A stretch of DNA of 64,000 nt from NCBI RefSeq assembly GCF_015624485.1, contig NZ_CP061378.1, forward strand, positions 3,224,001 to 3,288,000, read 5' to 3'. The position numbers were made by a program, and so were the translations under genes. Of the stretch, positions 44,203-55,019 are shown in pieces; the first letter of the stretch is position 1; each line of letters opens with the position of its first letter. This DNA comes from Bradyrhizobium genosp. L (GTDB lineage Bacteria > Pseudomonadota > Alphaproteobacteria > Rhizobiales > Xanthobacteraceae). Below the pieces are notes generated by a model, which had not been told where the DNA came from, ran no database searches, and worked only from the letters and a program-made list of their open reading frames with translations.

Positions 44203-44985
44203 ATGCGCAGGGAAGATCTGCTGAAGCTTCCGTCGATGCCGGCTGCCGGCCCGAGCTATCCCGCCGGTCCCTATCGTTTCGTCGATCGCGAGTTTCTCGT
44301 CATCACCTACGAGACCGATCCGATGCTGATCCGTGCCGGCCTGCCTGAGCCGCTGGAGCCGATCGCAGACCCGATCGTGCACTATGAATGGATCAGGATG
44401 CCCGACTCGTCGGGCTTCGGCAGCTACACCGAGTCCGGTCTCGTGATCCCCGCGCGCCTGCACGGCGAAGAGGTCAACTTCGTTTGCCAGATGTATCTCG
44501 ACGACGATCCGCCGATCGCGGCCGGCCGCGAGATCTGGGGCTTTCCGAAGAAGTACGCCCATCCCAAGCTCGAGATCGTCAAGGACACGCTGACCGGCAC
44601 TTTGGAGTATGCCGGCCAGCTCGTGGCCATGGGCACCATGGGCTACAAGCATGAGAGCATGGCGGGCAATGGCGATGCGACGCGCGCCACGCTGTCGAAG
44701 ACGCAGATCAATTTGAAGATGATCCCCGGCGTCGACGGCCATCTCGAGATCTGCCAGCTGGTCGCGATCAACCTCATCGACATCAACGTCAAAGGCTCGT
44801 GGATCGGGCCCGGCCGGCTGCATCTGGTGCCGCACGTCAACGCGCCGGTGGCGGACTTCCCGGTCAAGCGCGTGATCGGCGCGCATCATTATATCGCCGA
44901 CCTGACGCTGCCGTTCGGCCGCGTGGTGCATGATTACAACAAGGTTGCCGAAGAGGTCGCGCCGACCGGCCTTGCGGCAGAATAG
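44203..44985 (+). CDS. adc: Acetoacetate decarboxylase
   Basis: The 260-residue protein carries the catalytic lysine motif REIWGFPKKYA (about residues 108-118), where the lysine forms a Schiff base with acetoacetate. The rest matches the family (YMYLD-type QMYLDDDPPIAAG; LTLPFGRVVHDYNKV). It yields acetone and CO2, though relatives may act on other beta-keto acids. CAGGGGG precedes the ATG. It is divergent from the patatin gene across 220 bp; apart from a poor 43-codon frame nothing else is seen there. Confidence 0.93.
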   Translation: MRREDLLKLPSMPAAGPSYPAGPYRFVDREFLVITYETDPMLIRAGLPEPLEPIADPIVHYEWIRMPDSSGFGSYTESGLVIPARLHGEEVNFVCQMYLDDDPPIAAGREIWGFPKKYAHPKLEIVKDTLTGTLEYAGQLVAMGTMGYKHESMAGNGDATRATLSKTQINLKMIPGVDGHLEICQLVAINLIDINVKGSWIGPGRLHLVPHVNAPVADFPVKRVIGAHHYIADLTLPFGRVVHDYNKVAEEVAPTGLAAE

Positions 44986-45010
44986 CGCAGGTCGCTGACA
45001 TCAAACTGTA

Positions 45011-45061
45011 ACGCGCGCGCTCTCCTATCCGTGGGACTCCGCGACGATAGGACGCGCGCGT
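45011..45061. terminator. Strong hairpin between adc and the CorA-type gene
   Basis: ACGCGCGCG pairs with CGCGCGCGT and CCTATC pairs with GATAGG, giving a long stem with a small internal bulge and a 16-base loop, followed by CCGCTTTTGTG. It can end the adc transcript. It also lies in the leader of the metal transporter gene, so a regulatory role is possible. Confidence 0.55.
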
Positions 45062-45136
45062 CCGCTTTTGTGTTGGCAGGAATATTGAATATGCGCCGTC
45101 GAATTATGCGCCGAGCATTTGCCTGGGAGGCCCGCC

Positions 45137-46165
45137 GTGCAGGCTGATACGCCTCCCACCAATCTCGTGGAGATCCGGCCCGGCCAGGGTCAGGAGATCA
45201 TTCCCGGACTGGTCTGGGCCTTCCGCCTGCACCACGACGGCGCCGCCGAGGCGCTGCCGGTCGATGCGCCGATCGAGCCGAGCCGTGACGGGCGGCTTTG
45301 GCTGCACGTCAACCTGGCCGATGCGCGCGCCCGGGCGTGGCTCGCCACCGTCCATATCCCGCAGCTCGCGCGCGACCTGCTGCTGTCGGGTGATCGGTTC
45401 CAGCAGATCCACACCATCGAGAACTGCGTCTACGGCGTGTTCTCGGACCTGGTGCGCAGCATCGATGCGCCGACCGAGGAGACCGACTTCCTGCGCTTCG
45501 CGATGACCGAGCGGCTCCTGATCAGCGGCCGCCATCAGGCGCTGTGCGCGGCCGATGCGACCCGCCGCGTGCTCGAGGGCGGCTATCGCGTCGAGACCGT
45601 GGCGGCGCTGCTTGAGAAGATCGTCCATGAGGTCGCCGACACCATGGACCGCATCGCCGACAAGATGGGCACCGAGCTCGACACCATCGAGGAGCAGGTG
45701 GTCTCGGGCGACTCGACGTCCGAAACCCGCAGCACGCTGGCCCGGATGCGCCGCACCAGCGTCGGGCTGCATCGCCAGCTGATGGGCCTGCGCGTCGTGT
45801 TCCACCGGCTCGAGCTGAAGAACATGGACGATCTCAGCCCGGCGCTGCGGCTGCAGGCCGGCAAGCTGGCGCAGCGGCTCGACGGCCTCGACCACGACAT
45901 CGTCGAGCTGCGCGAGCGCAGCCGCCTTCTCGAAGAGGAGCTGCGCTTCAAGCTGGAGGAGGAGAGCAACAAGCATCTGCACGCGCTCGCCGTCGTCACC
46001 ATGATGCTGCTGCCGCCGACGCTGGTGACCGGCATCTTCGGCATGAACACCAAGGGGCTGCCGCTGACCGACAACGAGAGCGGCTTTTTCATCGCGGCCG
46101 GTCTCCTGGTCGGCTCGGCGTTGCTGGCCTATCTGATCATGCGGCGGCTCGGCATCGTCAGATAG
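45137..46165 (+). CDS. CorA-family divalent metal transporter, ZntB-like
   Basis: The 342-residue protein has a long cytoplasmic helical domain (HVNLADARARAWLATVHIPQLARDLLL; two coiled segments through LEEEL) and two C-terminal membrane helices joined by GMNTKGLPL, the CorA/ZntB GMN loop. ZntB proteins have this NTxGLP form and move zinc by proton symport or similar. I prefer the GTG at 45137, with GGGAGG 6 bases before it, over a TTG at 45119. The metal is inferred (Zn rather than Mg). Confidence 0.9.
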   Translation: MQADTPPTNLVEIRPGQGQEIIPGLVWAFRLHHDGAAEALPVDAPIEPSRDGRLWLHVNLADARARAWLATVHIPQLARDLLLSGDRFQQIHTIENCVYGVFSDLVRSIDAPTEETDFLRFAMTERLLISGRHQALCAADATRRVLEGGYRVETVAALLEKIVHEVADTMDRIADKMGTELDTIEEQVVSGDSTSETRSTLARMRRTSVGLHRQLMGLRVVFHRLELKNMDDLSPALRLQAGKLAQRLDGLDHDIVELRERSRLLEEELRFKLEEESNKHLHALAVVTMMLLPPTLVTGIFGMNTKGLPLTDNESGFFIAAGLLVGSALLAYLIMRRLGIVR

Positions 46166-46189
46166 AACGGTCGCGCCGCGGTCCCCGCC

Positions 46190-47527
46190 ATGTCCAGACC
46201 TCTCTTCCGCGCAACGATGGTGGCCGCGGCCCTCGCGTTCGCGACGCCCGCGCTGGCGGACGACAAGCCGGTCGCGGACCGCATCGCCGACACCCGCGCG
46301 GCGCTGGAGCAGGCCGGCTACCAGTTCAGCTTCACCTATATCGGCGAGAGCTTTGCCAACGTCTCGGGAGGCATGGCGACCGGCGCGATCTATACCGGCC
46401 GCCTCGATCTCGGCACCACCATCGACCTCGAGAAGGTGTTCGGCTGGACCGGCGCGACGTTCCACGCCAACATGTACCAGATCCATGGCGACGGCCTGTC
46501 GCGGAGCTATGTCGGCAATCTGATGCTGGTGTCCGGTGTGGAGGCGCTGCCCGCGACCCGGCTCTATGAACTCTGGATCGAGCAGAAGCTGCTCGACGGC
46601 AGGCTTGCGATCCGTTTCGGCCAGATCGGCGCCGATGTCGAGTTCATCGACAGTCAGTACGACGACATCTTCATCAATTCGGCGCTGGGGTGGCCCGGCA
46701 TTACCGGCGTCAATTTGCCGTCAGGCGGCCCGTCGCCGGCACTCGCGGTGCCGGGCATCCGCGTCAAGGCCAATCTGTCCGATCGCATCACCGCCTACCT
46801 TGCGGTGTTCGACGGTTCGGCCGCGCCGCAAGGCGACCTCGATCCGCAGATCCTCAATCCCAACGGCATCGCGTTCCGCGTCAACGATCCGCCGTGGTGG
46901 ATCGGGCAGCTCAAATACAAGTTCGAGATCGGCGAGAGCAAGCTGCCGGCAACGATCACCGGCGGCGCCTGGTATCACCAGATGTCGTTTGCCGACCAGC
47001 GCTACTCGGCCGACGGGCTGTCGCTGGCCGACCCGAACAGCTCCGGCGATACGCTCTGGCACCGCGGCAACAACGGCGTGTTCATGGTCTATGAGCAGCA
47101 GCTGACGCGCACCGCCAAGGATCCGGACAAGGGCGTCGCATTCTTCATGCGCGCTTCCGTCAGCCCGTCCGACCGCAATCTGGTCAGCGCCTATGTCGAC
47201 GGCGGCCTCCTGTTCACGGGCTTCAGCGACAAGTACCCGAACGACAGGTTCGGCGTCGCTGCCACCTACGCGAAAATCTCGGATGCCGCCCGCGCGCTCG
47301 ACCGTGATACGCAGATCTTCACGGGCACGCCGTATCCGATCCGCGATTACGAGGCGGTGCTCGAGGTCACCTACCAGCACGTCGTGAACGACAATTTCAC
47401 GGTTCAGCCGGTGTTCGAGTACATCGCCCATCCCGGCGGCGGCGCCGTCGATCCCTATGATCCGACGCAGACGCATCGGATCAGGGACAGCGTGGTGGTC
47501 GGTGTGCGCACTATCCTCTCATACTAA
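46190..47527 (+). CDS. Carbohydrate porin, OprB family
   Basis: This 445-residue outer-membrane barrel protein has a signal peptide (AALAFATPALADD) and OprB landmarks: YIGESFANVSGGM, FGWTGATFHANMYQIHG, LWIEQKLLDGRLAIRFGQI, and a C-terminal aromatic strand (VGVRTILSY). OprB channels pass sugars. It follows the metal transporter gene by 24 bp but function does not tie them. It overlaps the convergent MFS gene by 4 bp. Confidence 0.92.
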   Translation: MSRPLFRATMVAAALAFATPALADDKPVADRIADTRAALEQAGYQFSFTYIGESFANVSGGMATGAIYTGRLDLGTTIDLEKVFGWTGATFHANMYQIHGDGLSRSYVGNLMLVSGVEALPATRLYELWIEQKLLDGRLAIRFGQIGADVEFIDSQYDDIFINSALGWPGITGVNLPSGGPSPALAVPGIRVKANLSDRITAYLAVFDGSAAPQGDLDPQILNPNGIAFRVNDPPWWIGQLKYKFEIGESKLPATITGGAWYHQMSFADQRYSADGLSLADPNSSGDTLWHRGNNGVFMVYEQQLTRTAKDPDKGVAFFMRASVSPSDRNLVSAYVDGGLLFTGFSDKYPNDRFGVAATYAKISDAARALDRDTQIFTGTPYPIRDYEAVLEVTYQHVVNDNFTVQPVFEYIAHPGGGAVDPYDPTQTHRIRDSVVVGVRTILSY

Positions 47528-48828
47528 GCCGCCGCCGCCTTCGGTTCCGCCGCGGGCTTCGGTTGCGGCCGCGCGATCGCGAGCGCGATGGCGGAGGCGA
47601 AGATGCAGAGCAGGCCGGCGATGAAGAAAGCCGGCAGATAGCTCGCATAGATCGTGCGGGACAGCCCGGCGCCGAACGCCGCCGCGCCGGCGCCGATCTG
47701 ATGGCCCGCAAAAATCCAGCCGAACACCAGACTGGCGCGCTCGGCGCCGAAACGCTGCGCGGTCAGCCGCACCGTCGGCGGCACGGTTGCGATCCAGTCC
47801 AGCCCATAGAACATCGCAAACACCGACAGGCCGTAGAACGTGAAGTCGGAAAACGGCAGCCAGAGCAGCGACAGCCCGCGCAGGCCGTAATACCAGAACA
47901 GCAGATAGCGGTTGTCGTAGCGGTCCGACAGCCAGCCCGAGATGATGGTGCCGAAGAAATCGAAGATGCCCATCGCCGCGAGCAGGCTCGCGGCCTGCAC
48001 CTGCGGAATGCCGTAGTCGAGGCACATCGGGATCAGGTGCACCTGCACAAGGCCGTTGGTCGAGGCGCCGCAGACGAAGAAGGTGGCAAACAGGATCCAG
48101 AACACCGACGACTTCGCGGCGTCGCGCAGCGTGCCGAGCGCCGCCGCCACGATCGGCGCGTTGGCCGGAGGCGGGGCAGGGACCGGCGCGGTGCCCTCGT
48201 CGCCGAACGGGCGCAGGCCGACATCGCTCGGCCGGTCGCGCATCACCATCAGCACGGCAAAGGCGGCAAGGCCGAGTGCGACACAGATCACGCCGAGCGC
48301 GACGCGCCAGCCGTAACGTTCGGTCAGCGTCGCGATCAGCGGCAGGAAGGCGAGCTGCCCGGTGGCGACGCTCGCGGTCATGATGCCGATCACCAGGCCG
48401 CGCCGCGCCACGAACCAGCGCGAGGCGATGGTCGCGCCCAGCACCAGCGCCGTCATGCCGGTGCCAATCCCGATCACCACGCCCCACAGCGCGACCAGCT
48501 GCCAGACCTGCGTCATGCCGAGCGAGGCGAGCAGGCCGGAGACCACGATGAGCTGTGCCGCCAGCGTCACGTTGCGCAGGCCGTAGCGGTTCATCAGCGC
48601 GGCGGCGAACGGCGCCATCAGCCCGAACAGGATGAAGCGGATCGACAGCGCGGACGAGATCTCGGCGGTCGACCAGCCGAACTCCTTCTGCAACGGCACG
48701 ATGAAGACGCCGGGCGCGCCGACGGTGCCGGCCGAGATCAGCGCAGCAAGGAAGGTGACGGCGACCATCACCCAGCCGTAATGGATGTTGCGGCGGGCGA
48801 GGGTGGAAGCAAGCCAGTTCGAGATCAT
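47524..48828 (-). CDS. MFS transporter (oxalate/monocarboxylate-like group)
   Basis: The 434-residue protein has twelve predicted membrane helices. The N-terminal half opens with NIHYGWVMVAVTFLAALISAG, a form seen in the oxalate/formate and monocarboxylate antiporter-like MFS proteins, and includes the loop with NRYGLRNVTLAA. The second half has the SDRYDNRYLLFWYYGLRG loop. The substrate is unknown. The gap to the right (48829-49132) holds a weak hairpin at 48936 and the repeat at 48968, and no gene I can support. Confidence 0.9.
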   Translation of the reverse strand: MISNWLASTLARRNIHYGWVMVAVTFLAALISAGTVGAPGVFIVPLQKEFGWSTAEISSALSIRFILFGLMAPFAAALMNRYGLRNVTLAAQLIVVSGLLASLGMTQVWQLVALWGVVIGIGTGMTALVLGATIASRWFVARRGLVIGIMTASVATGQLAFLPLIATLTERYGWRVALGVICVALGLAAFAVLMVMRDRPSDVGLRPFGDEGTAPVPAPPPANAPIVAAALGTLRDAAKSSVFWILFATFFVCGASTNGLVQVHLIPMCLDYGIPQVQAASLLAAMGIFDFFGTIISGWLSDRYDNRYLLFWYYGLRGLSLLWLPFSDFTFYGLSVFAMFYGLDWIATVPPTVRLTAQRFGAERASLVFGWIFAGHQIGAGAAAFGAGLSRTIYASYLPAFFIAGLLCIFASAIALAIARPQPKPAAEPKAAAA

Positions 48829-48967
48829 TGTGGTCCAGAAAATTATTGTGAGGGTCTATTTGCTGATGCTTAATATGCCACGGGAGAGCCATGGCTAAAA
48901 TGCCATAGTTCCCTCGTTTTCGGACATAGTGCAGCGGCGTCAAAAACGCCTTTTGTCCCGACGGGTC

Positions 48968-49122
48968 GTCGTTGCAAGGAGCCAACGCGTCGCGCAAACG
49001 CGCGCCCGATGACAGGCTCCGCGACAAAGCAATCCATCGCTCCGCAGATGCGGTGACATGGATTGCTTCGCGAAGCCTGTCATCGGGCGGCGCTTCGCGC
49101 CGACCCGCTGGCTTGCAATGAC
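48968..49122. repeat. Mosaic intergenic inverted repeat (155 bp)
   Basis: The ends GTCGTTGCAAG and CTTGCAATGAC nearly pair. Inside, AGCCAACGCGTCGCG...CCCGATGACAGGCTCCGCG matches a module in the repeat at 32435, and the centre AAGCAATCCAT...ATGGATTGCTT is the core of the TCATTGCGAGC family at 36613. It therefore looks like one element built into another. Confidence 0.8.
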
Positions 49123-49132
49123 GGTGGATAGT

Positions 49133-50323
49133 TCAGTTCGTCACCCGCTCCACGGCGATCGCGGTGGCCTCGCCGCCGCCGATGCACAATGCGGCGACGC
49201 CGCGCTTCAGATTCTGCGCTTCGAGTGCGTGCAGCAGCGTCACGATCAGCCGCGCGCCGGTGGCGCCGATCGGATGGCCGAGCGCGCAGGCGCCGCCGTT
49301 GATGTTGAGCCGGTCACGCGGGATCGCGAGGTCGCGCTGCGCCGCCATCGCGACCACCGCGAAGGCTTCGTTGATCTCGAACAGGTCGACATCGCCGACG
49401 CTCCAGCCGACCTTGTCGAGCAGCTTCCGGATCGCCGGGATCGGCGCCGTGGTGAACCATTGCGGCTCCTGGCTGTGGGTGGCGTGGCCCTTGATCTCGG
49501 CAATCACAGGCAGGCCGTCGCGATCGGCGAGCGAACGCCGTGCCAAAATCAGCGCGGCGGCGCCGTCGGCATTGGCGGAGGAGGCGGCCGGCGTGATGGT
49601 GCCGCCGGCGCGGAATGCGGGCTTCAAGCCGGGGATCTTTGCCGGGTCGACCTTCAGCGGATGCTCGTCATTGCCGATGACGCGCGGGCCGGTCTTTTCC
49701 TTGACCGTGATGGGCGCGATCTCGGCCTTGAAGGCGCCGCCCTCGACCGCCTTGCGGGCGCGGCTCAGCGTCTCCATCGCGTAGCTGTCCTGGTCGGCGC
49801 GGGTGAACTGGTAGGCTTCCGCAGTTGCCTCGCCGAAATCACCCATCGAGCGGCCGGTCTCGTAGGCATCTTCCAGCCCGTCCATCATCATGTGGTCGAT
49901 GATGCGGTCGTGCCCGGCGCGATAGCCGCCGCGGGCCTTTTGCAACAGATACGGCGCGTTGCTCATGCTCTCCATGCCGCCCGACACCACGATCTCGGCC
50001 GAGCCGGCCTTGATGATGTCGTGGCCGAGCATGGTCGCCTTCATGCCGGACCCGCAAACCTTGTTGACGGTGGTGGCGCCGGTGGCGTCAGGCAGCTTTG
50101 CGCCGCGCGCGGCCTGACGGGCCGGCGCCTGGCCCTGGCCGGCCGGCAGCACGTTGCCCATGAACACCTCGTCGACCCGCTCAGGCGCGAGCTTGGCGCG
50201 CTCCAGCGCCGCGCCGATCACATGCGAGCCGAGCTGATGCGCCGAAAACGGCGTGAGTTCCCCGAGGTAGCGGCCGAGCGGGGTGCGGACGGCGGACAGG
50301 ATGACGACGGGATCGGATGCCAT
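49133..50323 (-). CDS. Acetyl-CoA C-acyltransferase (thiolase)
   Basis: At 396 residues this is a standard tetrameric-type thiolase. It has the acylated cysteine in NKVCGSGMKA (about residue 89), GGMESMSNAPYLL, the NEAF segment as EINEAFAVV, HPIGATGARL, and the C-terminal CIGGGEATAIAVE. It joins or cleaves acetoacetyl-CoA or longer 3-oxoacyl-CoA. The whole set of catalytic residues is present, unlike the thiolase-like gene at 35114. An AT-rich promoter with a 12-bp palindrome lies upstream. Confidence 0.94.
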   Translation of the reverse strand: MASDPVVILSAVRTPLGRYLGELTPFSAHQLGSHVIGAALERAKLAPERVDEVFMGNVLPAGQGQAPARQAARGAKLPDATGATTVNKVCGSGMKATMLGHDIIKAGSAEIVVSGGMESMSNAPYLLQKARGGYRAGHDRIIDHMMMDGLEDAYETGRSMGDFGEATAEAYQFTRADQDSYAMETLSRARKAVEGGAFKAEIAPITVKEKTGPRVIGNDEHPLKVDPAKIPGLKPAFRAGGTITPAASSANADGAAALILARRSLADRDGLPVIAEIKGHATHSQEPQWFTTAPIPAIRKLLDKVGWSVGDVDLFEINEAFAVVAMAAQRDLAIPRDRLNINGGACALGHPIGATGARLIVTLLHALEAQNLKRGVAALCIGGGEATAIAVERVTN

Positions 50324-50353
50324 GGCGGGACTCCCTTGAGGACCGGAGATTCT

Positions 50354-50378
50354 ATTGAATTATATACATCATATGATG
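50354..50378. promoter_or_regulatory. AT-rich palindromic site upstream of the thiolase gene
   Basis: CATCATATGATG (50367-50378) is a perfect palindrome, and the 20 bases from 50354 agree at 16 positions with a stretch upstream of the PaaI-type thioesterase gene (56332). The site is 31-55 bp from the thiolase start. A common regulator of acyl-CoA genes is possible. The rest of the 50324-50802 gap is filled with repeats and no gene is supported. Confidence 0.4.
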
Positions 50379-50446
50379 CGGTGCGAAAAAGGGCAACGGG
50401 CATGACAAATTGTCGTGTTCGGATGAGTTGGATGGGGACGCCCATC

Positions 50447-50474
50447 CGTCGTCCGGGCGAAGGCCAGGACGACG
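50447..50474. repeat. Short inverted repeat, CGTCGTCC...GGACGACG
   Basis: Two exact 8-base arms flank a 12-base centre that contains GCGAAGGCC, the core of the larger element starting 33 bp to the right, so this is a degenerate relative of it. Confidence 0.7.
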
Positions 50475-50506
50475 TTGGGGTTTTGGCGCACACCTCTCTC
50501 CACGCC

Positions 50507-50628
50507 GTCGTCCCGGCGAAGGCCGGGACCCATACTCCGTGGCGGATGTTGCTGAAGGGACTCGTCGTTCCAGCGTCGCGCGCCAACTAGCATTCGTGGC
50601 TATGGGTCCCGGCCTTCGCCGGGACGAC
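50507..50628. repeat. Intergenic inverted repeat with 26-bp perfect arms, GTCGTCCCGGCGAAGG family
   Basis: The first 26 bases (starting GTCGTCCCGGCGAAGG, ending GGGACCCA) are the exact reverse complement of the last 26. The same arms recur at 57596 with a different interior, showing that the arms rather than the centre are conserved. Confidence 0.9.
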
Positions 50629-50649
50629 ACTGAATTTGTGGCGCCGCGG

Positions 50650-50754
50650 GCGCAGGGAAAGCCGGGCGCCGATTGCACCCATGGATCCGGTGCAACAGAA
50701 AGCACCGAGGTAGGACCACAGGTGTAACCGGAAACAACCCGGCTTTCCCTGCGC
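50650..50754. repeat. Intergenic inverted repeat, GCGCAGGGAAAGCCGGG family
   Basis: Seventeen-base ends GCGCAGGGAAAGCCGGG and CCCGGCTTTCCCTGCGC are exact reverse complements; the interior contains ATGGATCCGGTGCAAC-like weak pairing. No other copy was found in the window. Confidence 0.8.
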
Positions 50755-50757
50755 GAG

Positions 50758-50798
50758 CGTCATTCCGGGGCTCGCGCTGCGCGCGCCCCGGAACGACG
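50758..50798. repeat. Short inverted repeat, CGTCATTCCGGGG family
   Basis: CGTCATTCCGGGG pairs with CCCCGGAACGACG (one mismatch) around CTCGCGCTGCGCGCG. It abuts the previous element and the 3' end of the aldo/keto reductase gene. Confidence 0.8.
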
Positions 50799-50802
50799 TT
50801 GC

Positions 50803-51861
<1,059 letters not shown>

Positions 51862-51887
51862 TTAGACGCTAGGATCGGGATGGACTT

Positions 51888-51902
51888 ATGAATAGGATTC
51901 AT
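51888..51902. promoter_or_regulatory. Perfect palindrome before LysR start, candidate operator
   Basis: ATGAATAGGATTCAT has perfect 6-bp arms around AGG and ends 2 bases before the LysR start codon at 51905. A regulator bound here would block its own ribosome binding site or promoter and could act on the divergent reductase gene. Confidence 0.4.
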
Positions 51903-51904
51903 GA

Positions 51905-52807
<903 letters not shown>

Positions 52808-52945
52808 AAGCGTCGTCATGCATGGCGGCATGCGGCGGTATCAATTGACAGCGGTCACCCCGCGACTAGGCTGCCCGAATGGGGACGATTTCCCAGAAGA
52901 ATCAAGAACAAGGGCAGGGAACGCCGTGACCAGCGTCATTGCGCC

Positions 52946-54208
52946 GTGAGCGCAGCCACGCGGACCTCCGCGCTCGCGCCTTTTCGCATCAAGAGCTATC
53001 GCTTCCAGTGGCCGTCCGACCTGCTCACCTCCTGGGCGTTCGAGGTCGAGACGCTGGTGCTCGGCTGGTACATCATGGTCGAGACCGGCTCGGTGCTGCT
53101 GCTCACCGTGCTTGCCTCGCTGCAATATGTCGGCACGCTGATCGCGCCCGTGGTCGGCATGATCGGCGACCGCATGGGACACCGCGACCTGCTCGCGGTG
53201 ATGCGCTTTGCCTATACGGCGCTGTCGGGGACCATCATGACGATGGCGCTGACCGGCCATCTGGCGCCGCTCAATGTGATGATCATCGTCACCCTGATGG
53301 GGCTGATCCGGCCGTCCGATCTCGGCGTGCGCGGCGCGCTGCTTGCCGACATCATGCCGCCCGAGCGGCTGGTCGGCGCCATCAGCCTCGCCCGCACCAC
53401 GCAGGATTCGGCGCGCATCGCCGGCGCCTTGACCGGCGCCAGCCTGTTCGCCGCGCTGGGCATCGGCTACGTCTATGTCGGGATCGCCTGCTTCTATTTC
53501 ACCGCCGCGGTGCTGATGCTGTGCATGACCCGACCGGCGATCGCGCACGCCACCAGCGATCATGCCGCGAGCGGCACGTTCGCCACGACGCTGCTGCGCG
53601 ACCTCAAGGAAGGCATCGTCTATGCCTGGAACGGCCCGGGCATGCGCGCCGCGCTCTGCGTCGCGTTTCTCGCCAACCTCACGGCGTTTCCGCTGACCAA
53701 CGGCCTGTTGCCCTATGTCGCGCGCGATATTTTCCACACCGACCAGACCGGGCTCGGCTATCTCTCGGCGAGCTTCGCCGTGGGATCGCTGACCGGCTCG
53801 ATCACGCTCAGCATGGCCGGCGGCGTGCGCATCGCGCGGCTCTTGATCGGCGCGACGCTCGCCTGGTACGCGATGCTGCTGGTGTTCGTCGAGCTCCGCA
53901 CCATGCCGGTGGCGATGGCCTGCCTGGTGCTCGCCGGCATCGCACAGAGCATGTCGATGATCGCAGCCGCGGTGATGCTGATGCGCAACGCCAGCGCGCA
54001 CCTGCGCGGCCGCGTGATGGGCGTGCGCATGATGGTGATCTACGGCCTGCCGCTCGGCCTGCTCGCCGCCGGCAGCCTGATCGACCTGATCGGCTATTCC
54101 GCCACGGGGACGCTGCTCGCGGCAGCGGGGTTCATCGCGATGCTCGGCATCGCACTGCATTGGCGAGCCGATCTCTGGCCGGTGCACGCGCCGGCGAATG
54201 CGAGGTGA
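52946..54208 (+). CDS. MFS transporter
   Basis: The 420-residue protein has twelve predicted membrane helices of the EntS/Bcr-like MFS_3 type (WAFEVETLVLGWYIMVETGSVLLLT; GDRMGHRDLLAVMRF loop with the conserved Gly-Asp-Arg). Its start is a GTG at 52946, the first in-frame option that retains the complete N-terminal segment. Substrate unknown; exporters of siderophores or drugs belong to this group. It lies 139 bp after the LysR gene on the same strand. Confidence 0.9.
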   Translation: MSAATRTSALAPFRIKSYRFQWPSDLLTSWAFEVETLVLGWYIMVETGSVLLLTVLASLQYVGTLIAPVVGMIGDRMGHRDLLAVMRFAYTALSGTIMTMALTGHLAPLNVMIIVTLMGLIRPSDLGVRGALLADIMPPERLVGAISLARTTQDSARIAGALTGASLFAALGIGYVYVGIACFYFTAAVLMLCMTRPAIAHATSDHAASGTFATTLLRDLKEGIVYAWNGPGMRAALCVAFLANLTAFPLTNGLLPYVARDIFHTDQTGLGYLSASFAVGSLTGSITLSMAGGVRIARLLIGATLAWYAMLLVFVELRTMPVAMACLVLAGIAQSMSMIAAAVMLMRNASAHLRGRVMGVRMMVIYGLPLGLLAAGSLIDLIGYSATGTLLAAAGFIAMLGIALHWRADLWPVHAPANAR

Positions 54209-54329
54209 GGGGACTACGCCCCAATTTGCACTTCCGGGTTGTCAATGTCTTTACGAAGAACGCGAGAACCTCTTGGCTGGGGCACCCGGCTGATCTGAAT
54301 ATCAGCCGACATCCCGGACATGGTGCCGA

Positions 54330-54962
54330 ATGACCGCGTCGGAATTCCTGCATATGATTCTCGCGACCTTGCTGACGCTGGTGGCGAGCTTCGCGGGCCA
54401 GAGCACGCTGTTCGTCCCTGTTCCTGCCGCGTTTGCTCCGGTGACGGACTTTTCCTGTCCGGAGCCCGGCACGGTCTTCACCTACGACGTCAAGGCGTCG
54501 AATACCAACCGTCCCAACCGGATGACCGCGATCGAGCAGGATAATTTCAACTGCCGGATCAGGTCCGACGCGTGGGGCCTCTACGACTGGTTCGGCGGCC
54601 TTGGTCCGCGTCTCGATGATACGGACGCTGCCGAGAAGAGATTGATCACCGATCTTTGGCCGCTGCGTGCCGGCAAAGCGGGGACCATCAGCAAGTACGA
54701 CATTCCCTCGAAATACAGCGGACTTGAGTACTCTGTGGTCGCGTATGGATTGGCTCGCGTTCCCGCCGGCGTCTTTTGGGCCTACAAGGTCAGGAAGGAA
54801 TATTACTGGCAGGGCAGGCTGTATCACACGACGACCCTTTGGTGGGCGCCTTCGTTGCGATGGGTAATCTTGCAATGGCCCGAGGAGCCCGGAAAGATAG
54901 CACGACCCGGCGGGTTGAATTGGGCGCTGCTGTCGGTCAGCGCCGGGCAAAGCCAGCAGTGA
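54330..54962 (+). CDS. Hypothetical exported protein (210 aa)
   Basis: The protein has an N-terminal hydrophobic export segment (about residues 8-35, MILATLLTLVASFAG...) and a soluble domain rich in aromatics (WGLYDWFGGLGP; FWAYKVRKEYYWQGRLYHTTTLWWAPSLRWVILQWP read in parts). Two cysteines (FSCPEP, NFNCRI) may pair. The codon use is a little less GC-rich than its neighbours. An alternative start lies at 54354. I recognise no family. Confidence 0.65.
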   Translation: MTASEFLHMILATLLTLVASFAGQSTLFVPVPAAFAPVTDFSCPEPGTVFTYDVKASNTNRPNRMTAIEQDNFNCRIRSDAWGLYDWFGGLGPRLDDTDAAEKRLITDLWPLRAGKAGTISKYDIPSKYSGLEYSVVAYGLARVPAGVFWAYKVRKEYYWQGRLYHTTTLWWAPSLRWVILQWPEEPGKIARPGGLNWALLSVSAGQSQQ

Positions 54963-55019
54963 GCGTAACCCGGATGAAACCAACGGGGTCGCGCGAACGC
55001 GCGCGCAATCCGCTTCGGC

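Noticed and set aside
48936..48950. Terminator-like GGCGT-CAAAA-ACGCC followed by TTTT
   Set aside because: No + strand gene ends upstream of it and the stem is only 5 bp, so there is nothing clear for it to terminate.
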